From NCBI GenBank assembly GCA_017883105.1, contig JADGOF010000098.1, positions 1-7,426 of the forward strand: 7,426 nucleotides of DNA. The letters run 5' to 3'. The number at the start of each line of letters is the position of its first letter. Positions within the stretch are counted from its first letter, which is position 1. The stretch comes from Acidimicrobiales bacterium. Its GTDB lineage: Bacteria; Actinomycetota; Acidimicrobiia; Acidimicrobiales; RAAP-2. Under the pieces are notes generated by a model. It saw nothing but the letters and a program-made list of their open reading frames with translations, was not told the DNA's origin and searched no databases. Both the position numbers and the translations under genes were made by a program. This document shows positions 1 to 5,737 of this stretch, piece by piece.

Positions 1-401
1 ATGTCGACCACCGCCTTGAAGCCGTTCGGCGAGATCTTCGACATCGGCGCGGGGAAGTTGCCCGCGGCGTCGTTCACCACGATGTCGAGCCTGCCGCGTG
101 CGGTGATCACCTCGTCGATCACCGCACGTACGGCCTGCGGGTCGCGAACGTCACAGACCCCAAACGTGGCATCCACCCCTTCCGCCTGGAGCTCGTCGAC
201 GGCAGCTTGGAGGTTCTCGCGCTTTCGGCTGGCCATCGTGATGCGAGCCCCGTGCGCACCAAGGACTCGACAGATCTCCTTGCCGATCCCCGTGGCACCA
301 CCCGTGACGAAGGCCACCTGGCCGTCCAACACCCCCGGGGCAAAACAACTGGTCACTGCGGTCACGGTCTCATCCTGCAATTCAACCCCCGGGTTCTCCA
401 T
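1..401 (-). CDS. SDR-family oxidoreductase, 2,4-dienoyl-CoA reductase-like (C-terminus beyond window)
   Basis: I translated this by hand on the minus strand: 133 codons from an ATG at 401, still open at base 1. A Rossmann glycine motif TGGATGIG is at residues 33-40, CDVRD at 83-87 and NDAAGNF at 110-116, followed by a SPNGF-type segment. AAGNF after the fourth beta strand is typical of the 2,4-dienoyl-CoA reductase branch of short-chain dehydrogenases, which reduce unsaturated acyl-CoA with NADPH during fatty-acid breakdown. The catalytic Ser, Tyr and Lys would lie left of the window and cannot be checked. The start is uncertain. ATG 401 has no Shine-Dalgarno. An in-frame GTG at 365 (residue 13) is preceded by AGGA at 7-base spacing and keeps the whole fold. 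The gene is divergent from egtB; no functional link is evident. The SDR call is firm, the substrate is an inference. Confidence 0.85.
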   Translation of the reverse strand, partial: MENPGVELQDETVTAVTSCFAPGVLDGQVAFVTGGATGIGKEICRVLGAHGARITMASRKRENLQAAVDELQAEGVDATFGVCDVRDPQAVRAVIDEVITARGRLDIVVNDAAGNFPAPMSKISPNGFKAVVD

Positions 402-511
402 CGACGGAATGCTGCGTTTGTCAACACCGCCTATCACAGCCGGGCCATCGGAGGCCAGAGTTGGCGACCGCGCCGTTGAGCAACTCATCGAGGAATGGCA
501 CCAGAACCTCT

Positions 512-539
512 CTCCCGGTCACCGGGCGCTACCCGGGAG
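512..539. repeat. Inverted repeat in the egtB upstream region
   Basis: CTCCCGG at 512-518 and CCGGGAG at 533-539 are perfect complements across a 14-base loop. A competing shorter hairpin, CCCGG 514-518 with CCGGG 522-526, shares the left arm. No T-run follows on either strand, so it is not a classic terminator. It could be an operator or a structured leader for egtB. Short GC palindromes also arise by chance in DNA this GC-rich. Confidence 0.3.
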
Positions 540-550
540 CCACGTGCGCG

Positions 551-578
551 GTGGCAAAGAGGCGCTTCCGGGTAAGTT
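551..578 (+). promoter_or_regulatory. egtB: Possible weak promoter for egtB-egtD
   Basis: GTGGCA at 551-556 matches four of six bases of the -35 consensus TTGACA. After a 16-base spacer, TAAGTT at 573-578 fits the TAnnnT form of a -10 element. A transcript from here would have a leader of about 65 bases before the egtB ATG. Such matches are common by chance; this is only the best candidate in the spacer. Confidence 0.2.
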
Positions 579-636
579 CTTCGGGTGACGGCGCACCGAG
601 GCCATCGGCGGGCCGTCACCATTCCCAGGAAGTACC

Positions 637-644
637 GGGAGGAG
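637..644 (+). promoter_or_regulatory. egtB: Ribosome binding site that fixes the egtB start
   Basis: GGGAGGAG lies 5 bases before the ATG at 650 (2 bases before an overlapping GTG at 647). This strong Shine-Dalgarno decides against the longer in-frame extension to 461. Confidence 0.8.
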
Positions 645-649
645 CGGTG

Positions 650-1909
650 ATGGCCGATCTGCTGAAGACCGTCGACGATCAGGCCCTCGCCGAACGGTTT
701 GCCGCCACCCGCTCGCTCACCGAGGCACTGGCCACCCCCCTGTCGGCCGAGGACCAGACCGTCCAGTCGATGCCCGACGTCAGCCCGACCAAGTGGCACC
801 GGGCCCACACCACATGGTTCTTCGAGACCTTCCTCCTCGTACCCCAACGTCCGACCTATCAGCCCTTCCATCCGGCCTACGGGTACCTGTTCAACTCCTA
901 CTACGAAGAGATCGGTGCCCGGTTCCCCCGCCCCCACCGGGGCCAGCTGTCACGACCTGGCATCCACGAGATCGCCGACTACCGGTCCCACGTCGATGGG
1001 GCGATGACCGCCCTGCTCGAAGAGCCGGTCGACGGGGCGGTGGCCTCGCTGATCGAACTCGGGATCCAGCACGAACAGCAGCATCAAGAGCTCCTGTTGA
1101 TGGACATCAAGCACGTGCTCTCCCGCAATCCGCTGCTCCCCTCCTATGCCGACATCACCATGCCCTGTCCCACCGCCGAGGGGCGGACTACCTGGACCGA
1201 GTACGAAGAAGGCATCCATCAGATCGGGCACGACGGCCAGGGATTCGGATTCGACAACGAATCCCCCCGCCATCCGGTCTACCTCGGAGCGTTCGCCGTG
1301 GCCGATCAACCGGTGACCTGTGGGGAGTGGCTGGCCTTCATCGACGACGACGGCTATCACCGACCCGAGCTGTGGCTGTCGGACGGATGGGCCACGGTCC
1401 AGTCCGAGGGCTGGGAACACCCGCTCTACTGGTCGCGGGTCGACGACATCTGGCAGGAGTTCACCCTCGGCGGTCCGATCATGGTCAATCCGGCGCAACC
1501 GGTCGTGCACCTCAGCTACTACGAGGCGGAGGCCTTCGCCCGGTGGGCCGGCGGTCGACTTCCCACCGAGGCCGAGTGGGAAGTAGCCGCACGCGACCGG
1601 GGCCTGGACGGCCACCTGCTGGACCGAGAGGTGCTCCATCCGGCCCCATCCGTCCTATCCGCCGGAAGCGCCAGTCTCGTCGGGGATGTTTGGCAGTGGA
1701 CCTCCTCCGCCTACAGCCCCTATCCCGGGTTCGAGGCGGCCGCCGGAGCCGTCGGAGAGTACAACGGGAAGTTCATGGTCAATCAGTACGTGCTCCGAGG
1801 AGGATCCGCGGTCACGCCTCCGGGCCATATCCGGGCCACGTATCGCAACTTCTTCCCCCCATCGGCCCGTTGGGCCTTCAGCGGTCTGCGGATGGCCCGC
1901 AACCCCTGA
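650..1909 (+). CDS. egtB: Hercynine oxygenase / ergothioneine sulfoxide synthase EgtB, type II-like
   Basis: This is a 419-residue non-haem iron enzyme that joins a thiol donor to the imidazole C2 of hercynine with O2, giving a sulfoxide intermediate of ergothioneine; it should be cytosolic. Residues about 15-155 are a DinB-like helical domain. The iron ligands appear as His53 (WHRAH), His141 and His145 (HEQQHQE). Residues about 180-415 form an FGE-sulfatase-type domain with RLPTEAEWE (303-311), GDVWQWT (345-351) and LRGGS (382-386). A YY pair at 84-85 (FNSYYEE) keeps the same spacing from the iron ligands as Tyr93/Tyr94 and His62/153/157 of the Chloracidobacterium thermophilum enzyme (recalled from literature). 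That enzyme can use cysteine, whereas the mycobacterial type uses gamma-glutamylcysteine. egtD follows after 62 bases; no egtA or egtC is adjacent, which fits cysteine use. Identity is firm; thiol preference is inferred. Confidence 0.95.
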   Translation: MADLLKTVDDQALAERFAATRSLTEALATPLSAEDQTVQSMPDVSPTKWHRAHTTWFFETFLLVPQRPTYQPFHPAYGYLFNSYYEEIGARFPRPHRGQLSRPGIHEIADYRSHVDGAMTALLEEPVDGAVASLIELGIQHEQQHQELLLMDIKHVLSRNPLLPSYADITMPCPTAEGRTTWTEYEEGIHQIGHDGQGFGFDNESPRHPVYLGAFAVADQPVTCGEWLAFIDDDGYHRPELWLSDGWATVQSEGWEHPLYWSRVDDIWQEFTLGGPIMVNPAQPVVHLSYYEAEAFARWAGGRLPTEAEWEVAARDRGLDGHLLDREVLHPAPSVLSAGSASLVGDVWQWTSSAYSPYPGFEAAAGAVGEYNGKFMVNQYVLRGGSAVTPPGHIRATYRNFFPPSARWAFSGLRMARNP

Positions 1910-1971
1910 AAGCGGCCCGCCCCTCCCACCGACTTCGGCGAGCGCGAACAAGCTGAGAAAGCAGGCTTCCC

Positions 1972-2952
1972 ATGCCCTCCGTTATCACCCCCACCATCGA
2001 CATCCATCTGTCCGGCGATGACTTGCGCCGGGCGTTGGAGCAGGACGTCCGGACCGGCCTCACCTCGGAACCGAAGCAACTCCCCCCCGTCTACTTCTAC
2101 GACGACCGGGGCAGCAGGTTGTTCGATGAGATCACCCGGCTCCCCGAGTACTACCCGACCCGGTCGGAGCGATCGATCCTCGACGCGCACGCCAAGGACA
2201 TCGTCATGGGCTGCGATGCGGACGTCCTGGTGGAGCTGGGGGCCGGCACGTGCGACAAGTCCCGGGTGCTCCTCGACGCCATGCAGTCCAACGGCCGGCT
2301 GAGTCGGTTCGTGCCCCTCGATGTGAGCGACACCGTCCTGTGGGAGGCGGCCACCGCACTCTCGGAGGAGTACCCGGGACTGGCCGTCACCGCCGTGGTC
2401 GGGGACTTCCACCACCATCTCGACCGCCTCCCGGCCGACGGACGGCGGCTGTTCGCCTTTCTCGGAGGCACCATCGGCAACCTCGACCCCGCACAACGCC
2501 GGGGCTTCTACGCCGAACTGACACGGGCGATGACCTCCGATGACCGGCTGTTGCTGGGCACCGACCTGGTGAAGGACCGGTCCCGGTTGATCAGTGCCTA
2601 CGACGACGCCGCCGGGGTGACTTCCGAGTTCAACCGCAATGTGCTCCACGTCCTCAATCGCGAGCTGGGGGCGGACTTCGATCCCACCCGGTTCGAGCAC
2701 GTGGCCCGCTGGAACGAGGACGACCAGCGAATCGAGATGTGGCTGCGCTCGACAGGTGACCAGAGGATCCGCATCGCCAGTCTCGATCTGGACCTCGATT
2801 TCCGGGACGGCGAGGAGATGATGACGGAGATCAGCACCAAGTTCTCCCCGGACGCGCTCGAGGCGGAGCTCGAGCAGAACGGCCTCATGGTCGAGTCGAT
2901 GTGGCCGTCCTCAGGGGACGAGTTCCTCCTGACCGTGGCCCGGCCTCGCTGA
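1972..2952 (+). CDS. egtD: L-histidine N-alpha-methyltransferase EgtD
   Basis: This 326-residue cytosolic enzyme trimethylates the alpha-amino group of L-histidine with three S-adenosylmethionine molecules, giving hercynine, the substrate of EgtB. Its length is close to the 321 residues of mycobacterial EgtD. Visible motifs are FYDDRGSRLFDEI (42-54), EYYPTRSE (59-66), the SAM loop ELGAGTCDKS (88-97), GGTIGN (165-170), AYDDAAGVTSEFN (209-221) and TEISTKF (285-291). With an offset of four, Tyr60, Asn170, Tyr210, Glu286 and Ser288 correspond to the histidine-binding Tyr56, Asn166, Tyr206, Glu282 and Ser284 of the M. smegmatis enzyme, so histidine should be the substrate. The ATG at 1972 has only a weak upstream GCAGG, so expression probably relies on a shared transcript with egtB, 62 bases away. 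The EgtE lyase that finishes the pathway is not in this window. Confidence 0.96.
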   Translation: MPSVITPTIDIHLSGDDLRRALEQDVRTGLTSEPKQLPPVYFYDDRGSRLFDEITRLPEYYPTRSERSILDAHAKDIVMGCDADVLVELGAGTCDKSRVLLDAMQSNGRLSRFVPLDVSDTVLWEAATALSEEYPGLAVTAVVGDFHHHLDRLPADGRRLFAFLGGTIGNLDPAQRRGFYAELTRAMTSDDRLLLGTDLVKDRSRLISAYDDAAGVTSEFNRNVLHVLNRELGADFDPTRFEHVARWNEDDQRIEMWLRSTGDQRIRIASLDLDLDFRDGEEMMTEISTKFSPDALEAELEQNGLMVESMWPSSGDEFLLTVARPR

Positions 2953-2963
2953 AGGAGCCGTGA

Positions 2964-3001
2964 TGGGCCGGCCGTCGTCCGATCGTCGTCCGGCCGGCTC
3001 A
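2964..3001. terminator. Candidate bidirectional terminator hairpin between convergent genes
   Basis: TGGGCCGGCCG at 2964-2974 pairs with CGGCCGGCTCA at 2991-3001, with one G-U position in plus-strand RNA and a 16-base loop containing the palindrome CGATCG. It starts 12 bases after the egtD stop and its right arm includes the stop codon of the oppositely oriented oxidoreductase. No T-run follows on either strand, so any termination would depend on the GC stem alone. Confidence 0.5.
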
Positions 3002-4369
3002 CCCCTCCTCGAGGTCCTTGACCGCGGCCTCGATGGCCCGGTGGAAGGTGGGGTAGGCGTAGATCATGTGCCGGAGCCGGCTGGTGGCGACTTCGGCGTG
3101 GACGGCGAGGGTCAGGAGACCGAGGACCTCCCCGCCGCACGGGCCTGCGGACGCCGCACCCACCAGCAAGCCACGATCGGCGTCCTCGATCAACTTGATG
3201 TACCCGTGATTTCCGGCCTTGTGGATGAACCCCCTGGTCGAAGTGGAGACATCCGCCCGGCCCACCCGGACGTTCAGGCCCTTGTCGCGTGCCGCCTGCT
3301 CGCTCAGTCCCACCGAGCCGATCTCCGGATCGGTGAAAGTCACTCGAGGAACGGCCCGATAGTCGGCGGGCACCACGGCGCGACCCAATATGTCATTGAC
3401 GACGATGTCGGCCTGGTACATCGAGACGTGGGTGAACGCGCCCTTGCCGGTGACATCGCCCACCGCCCACACACCGCTCACGCCCTCCACCCGCAGGTGG
3501 TCGTCGACCGGGAGGACCCGGGCGCTCTCGTCGACACCGATGGCCGCGACGTTCAGCCGGCGGAGATCGGGATGCCTTCCGGTGGCCACGAGCAGCCGCT
3601 CCGCCACCACCGGCTCGCCGCTCCCCAGGTTGACGGCGAAGCGTTCGCCGTCGTGGTGGACAGCGTCGACCGTCACGCCGGTCCGCACGTCGATGCCCTC
3701 GGATCGGAACACCTCCTCCAGCAGCTCGCCGGCTTCGGGCTCTTCGGGGCCGAGCAGCCGCGATCCCACTTCCATCACCGTCACCTCGGCGCCGAAACGG
3801 CTGAACACCTGGGCCAGCTCCACCCCGATCGGACCGCCGCCAAGCACGGCCAGCGAGTCGGGGACCTCTTCGGTCTCGATGGCTTCCCGGTTGGTCCAGT
3901 ACGGGACGTCGGCCAGCCCGGCCACCGGGGGGACCGAGGCTCGGGACCCGATGTTGACCACGATGGCCCGGGCGGCCTCGATGACCCGGTCGCCCACCGC
4001 CACCCGGTCCGCTCCCTCCAGGCGGCCCCATCCGCGCACCAACCGTCCGCCCTTGTCTTCGAAACGCTTGACGGCCACGGCGTCGTCCCAGGTGTCGGTG
4101 GCGTCCCGGCGGATGCGCCGGGCCACCGGCGCCCAGTCCGGCTGCACCCGGGAGTCGCCGGCCATGCCCGGAACCCGCCGGGCCTCGGCCACCAAGTTGG
4201 CGGCCCGGATCATCATCTTGGAGGGCACACAGCCCCAGTACGGGCACTCGCCCCCGACCAGTTCCGCGTCGATGCCCACCACATCGAGACCGGCCTCGGC
4301 CAGTCGTCGGGCCACGTCTTCGCCCCCCGGGCCCATGCCCACCACGATCACGTCGGCGCGTTCGGTCAT
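2999..4369 (-). CDS. Class I pyridine nucleotide-disulfide oxidoreductase (dihydrolipoamide dehydrogenase-like), substrate unknown
   Basis: This 456-residue flavoprotein belongs to the dihydrolipoamide dehydrogenase / mercuric reductase / glutathione reductase superfamily. The FAD motif GMGPGG is at 11-16, the redox disulfide Cys42/Cys47 in GGECPYWGCVPSK (39-51), the NAD(P) motif GGGPIGVE at 177-184 and the second FAD motif WAVGDVTG at 301-308; a C-terminal dimerisation domain follows from about 340. The CPYWGC pocket differs from the CLNVGC type of true lipoamide dehydrogenases. The tail reads YAYPTFHRAIE (437-447), with Tyr439 where the HxHPT motif carries its catalytic His. It is therefore probably not a pyruvate dehydrogenase component, and mycothione reductase also keeps that His. 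AAAAGGAG at 4379-4386 lies 9 bases before the ATG. It converges with egtD and appears monocistronic. The family call is firm; no physiological substrate can be named. Confidence 0.9.
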   Translation of the reverse strand: MTERADVIVVGMGPGGEDVARRLAEAGLDVVGIDAELVGGECPYWGCVPSKMMIRAANLVAEARRVPGMAGDSRVQPDWAPVARRIRRDATDTWDDAVAVKRFEDKGGRLVRGWGRLEGADRVAVGDRVIEAARAIVVNIGSRASVPPVAGLADVPYWTNREAIETEEVPDSLAVLGGGPIGVELAQVFSRFGAEVTVMEVGSRLLGPEEPEAGELLEEVFRSEGIDVRTGVTVDAVHHDGERFAVNLGSGEPVVAERLLVATGRHPDLRRLNVAAIGVDESARVLPVDDHLRVEGVSGVWAVGDVTGKGAFTHVSMYQADIVVNDILGRAVVPADYRAVPRVTFTDPEIGSVGLSEQAARDKGLNVRVGRADVSTSTRGFIHKAGNHGYIKLIEDADRGLLVGAASAGPCGGEVLGLLTLAVHAEVATSRLRHMIYAYPTFHRAIEAAVKDLEEG

Positions 4370-4395
4370 CGATGTCGACTCCTTTTCTCCGGTGG

Positions 4396-4412
4396 GACCT
4401 GCAGAACAGGTC
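4396..4412. repeat. Inverted repeat upstream of the oxidoreductase gene
   Basis: GACCTG (4396-4401) and CAGGTC (4407-4412) are perfect complements around a 5-base loop. The element is 27 bases upstream of the ATG at 4369 and just beyond its Shine-Dalgarno, so it could be a leader hairpin or a repressor site. A second palindrome begins 8 bases further upstream. Confidence 0.35.
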
Positions 4413-4420
4413 AGAGTGTC

Positions 4421-4430
4421 GAACCGGTTC
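4421..4430. repeat. 10-base perfect palindrome upstream of the oxidoreductase gene
   Basis: GAACCGGTTC is self-complementary and lies about 51 bases upstream of the oxidoreductase start. Its half-sites resemble the GAAC/GTTC halves of Gram-positive LexA boxes, but the spacing is 2 instead of 4 bases, so I do not call it an SOS box. It may be an operator for an unidentified regulator, or chance. Confidence 0.25.
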
Positions 4431-4490
4431 TACCCCATCGGCCTCCGCCGCGTGGTCGCCTCGACCGTCTCACGGCCAGGGTGGACCGCC

Positions 4491-4508
4491 CCCCGGGAAC
4501 GCCCGGGG
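4491..4508. terminator. Strong GC hairpin in the intergenic region
   Basis: CCCCGGG (4491-4497) and CCCGGGG (4502-4508) form a perfect 7-bp stem with a 4-base AACG loop. A second CCCGGGG at 4513-4519 could pair with the same left arm. In minus-strand RNA it lies about 170 bases after the rlmB stop and ahead of the oxidoreductase, a sensible place to separate the two transcripts. It has no T-run on either strand. Confidence 0.3.
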
Positions 4509-4536
4509 CCGACCCGGGGCTGTACACGCCACGACG

Positions 4537-4632
4537 ATGCGGCCTGGTTCTTCCCTGCCCCCCAAGGACGCCGCCGAGGTGATCTCCGGCCGGGTGGCCT
4601 TCTCGAGGGGCGTGACCGTCGAAGAGGTGTAG
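4537..4632 (+). CDS. Doubtful 31-codon ORF, hypothetical
   Basis: An ATG at 4537 opens 31 codons ending at TAG 4630-4632. From the fifth codon nearly all third positions are G or C, and the product, ending ISGRVAFSRGVTVEEV, looks protein-like rather than low-complexity. Against it, there is no Shine-Dalgarno before the ATG, both neighbours lie on the other strand, and in DNA this GC-rich an open frame of this size is expected by chance. The opposite strand here also shows a frame with high GC at third positions. It could be a small protein, a gene remnant or nothing; I do not recognise a family. Confidence 0.15.
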   Translation: MRPGSSLPPKDAAEVISGRVAFSRGVTVEEV

Positions 4633-4649
4633 GGCGGGCGACCTCGCTC

Positions 4650-4665
4650 CGGCCGCCCCCGGCCG
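4650..4665. terminator. Short GC hairpin downstream of rlmB
   Basis: CGGCCG at 4650-4655 and CGGCCG at 4660-4665 can pair around a CCCC loop (GGGG in minus-strand RNA). It begins 13 bases after the rlmB stop in the direction of transcription. With a 6-bp stem and no T-run it is only a weak terminator candidate for the carD-ispD-ispF-rlmB operon. Confidence 0.3.
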
Positions 4666-4678
4666 CCGGGCGGAATCC

Positions 4679-5737
4679 TTACCCGGGCGTGGTCGTCTTT
4701 GCCCGTTGCCGGGCCACGTCGAAGCAGGCGATGGCGCCGGCCGTGGACACGTTGAGCGACGACAGGGAGCCGTGCTGGGGGATCGAGGCCAGCGCATCGC
4801 ACCGCTTCCTGGTCAACGCGGCCAGTCCGTTGCCTTCCGACCCGAGCACCAGGGCCACCGGTTGGTCGCCGAGCGGGAGCTCGTAGAGGGGCTGGGGCGC
4901 CTCGCCGACCAGACCGACCGTCCACACGCCCATCCCGGACAGCCGCTGGAGAGCGCTGGGCACTCCGGCCACCAGGGCCATGGGCAGGTACTCGATGGCC
5001 CCTGCGGCCACCTTGGCCACGGTCGGCGAAAGATGGGCCGACCGGTGCCTCGGCAGCACTACGCCGGTGACCCCGGCGCACTCCGCGCTCCGCAGCAGCG
5101 CACCGAGATTGTGCGGGTCGGTGATCCCGTCGAGCACCAGCAGGAACGGCACCCGACCGCGGCGGGACGGCTCGCACAGGGACTCGAGGGGTGTCTCCTC
5201 GATGGGGCGGGCCAGTGCCACCACACCCTGCGAAGTCTCGGTCCGGGCCATCGAGTCGATCCGCCTACGGGACACGCGGTCGACACGGACCCGGCGGGCG
5301 GTGGCCAGTGACTCGATCTCGTCGAGGATGGCCGCCGCGTCCATGCCCTCGGCCATCATCACCGACTGCACGGAACGGCGATTGGCACTGAGCAGTTCGC
5401 GGACGGCCTGACGGCCTTCCACCTGATCGCCACCCAGCCCCTGGACCTCGGTGGCCCGGCGGGAACCGGGCCCGGACTCCGGCCGGTCGCTCGATCCCCG
5501 CGATCGTCCCGTCGTCGACCGGGCGGCACCGCCGGCCGACCGCTGACCGCCGGCACGGCTCGTCGTGGCCCGTCCGGTGGAGCTGCCGCGGCCCCGACTG
5601 CCGGCGGTGCCGCTGTCCTTGGCCCCGCCCTTGCTTCCGCCCTTGCCCCCGCCCAGCTTGCCGGCGCTCTGCTTGCCCGCGCTGCCTCGGGCGCCGCTGT
5701 TGCGGCCTCTCCCGCGGCCACGGCCGGCTTGGTTCAT
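4679..5737 (-). CDS. rlmB: 23S rRNA (guanosine-2'-O)-methyltransferase, RlmB/TrmH (SpoU) family
   Basis: The 352-residue product belongs to the SPOUT 2'-O-ribose methyltransferases, which use S-adenosylmethionine; RlmB methylates G2251 (E. coli numbering) in the 23S peptidyl-transferase region. Residues about 105-178 (from VEGRQAVRELL) are the SpoU substrate-binding domain and about 197-343 the knotted catalytic domain. Motif 1 is DGITDPHNLGALLRSAE (203-219, Asn210 and Arg216), motif 2 LVLGSEGNGL (296-305, Glu301) and motif 3 IPQHGSLSSLNVS (319-331). The first 100 or so residues are low-complexity Gly, Ser, Arg and Lys with RG repeats, probably a disordered RNA-binding tail; a basic tail is also seen in mycobacterial homologues. 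ATG 5737 is preceded by GGGAG with a 7-base gap and overlaps the ispF stop by 4 bases (ATGA), so it is the operon's last gene. Other SpoU 2'-O-methyltransferase targets are possible, but the carD-isp context supports RlmB. Confidence 0.9.
   Translation of the reverse strand: MNQAGRGRGRGRNSGARGSAGKQSAGKLGGGKGGSKGGAKDSGTAGSRGRGSSTGRATTSRAGGQRSAGGAARSTTGRSRGSSDRPESGPGSRRATEVQGLGGDQVEGRQAVRELLSANRRSVQSVMMAEGMDAAAILDEIESLATARRVRVDRVSRRRIDSMARTETSQGVVALARPIEETPLESLCEPSRRGRVPFLLVLDGITDPHNLGALLRSAECAGVTGVVLPRHRSAHLSPTVAKVAAGAIEYLPMALVAGVPSALQRLSGMGVWTVGLVGEAPQPLYELPLGDQPVALVLGSEGNGLAALTRKRCDALASIPQHGSLSSLNVSTAGAIACFDVARQRAKTTTPG

Larger units (their letters stand above)
402..649. other. Divergent intergenic spacer between the SDR gene and egtB
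   Basis: These 248 bases separate two gene starts pointing apart, so promoters for both should lie here. An open frame in phase with egtB extends left to 461, but its translation has no EgtB-like character and the strong Shine-Dalgarno sits at the internal ATG 650, so I treat it as non-coding. It contains an inverted repeat and a weak promoter-like pair, listed separately. I see no tRNA or recognisable riboswitch. Confidence 0.6.
4370..4678. other. 309-base intergenic region upstream of the oxidoreductase and downstream of rlmB
   Basis: Both flanking genes are on the minus strand, so this holds the end of the rlmB operon and the promoter region of the oxidoreductase. It contains that gene's Shine-Dalgarno (4379-4386), inverted repeats at 4396-4412 and 4421-4430, a strong GC hairpin at 4491-4508, a smaller one at 4650-4665 and a doubtful 31-codon plus-strand ORF at 4537-4632. 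I found no tRNA cloverleaf, and no -35/-10 pair on the minus strand that I would defend. Confidence 0.6.

Noticed and set aside
396..424. Perfect TTGACA at 424-419 (minus) as the -35 box of the SDR gene.
   Set aside because: At 16-18 base spacing the -10 position reads ATGGAG or similar, with almost no match to TATAAT, and it overlaps the proposed start codon.
1..588. Open plus-strand frame of 195 codons at the left edge.
   Set aside because: It is antisense to the clear SDR reading, which has glycine and AAGNF motifs; the plus-strand product is compositionally biased and shows no domain.
461..649. In-frame extension of egtB by 63 codons to a GTG at 461.
   Set aside because: The added residues have no EgtB-like features, the strong GGGAGGAG sits just before ATG 650, and starting there gives a normal N-terminus for the family.
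4421..4430. GAACCGGTTC as an SOS (LexA) box.
   Set aside because: The Gram-positive LexA box needs four bases between GAAC and GTTC; here there are two, and the downstream gene is not a DNA-damage gene.
4413..4440. Possible tRNA T-arm because of a GGTTCGAC-like string on the minus strand.
   Set aside because: No acceptor stem, anticodon arm or CCA-proximal pairing could be built around it.
2960..4886. Two long plus-strand open frames (2960-4582 and 3390-4886) opposite the oxidoreductase.
   Set aside because: They are typical shadow frames of GC-rich DNA: products rich in His, Arg, Gly, Pro or Ser/Thr with no motif, while the minus strand encodes a complete flavoprotein with all cofactor motifs.
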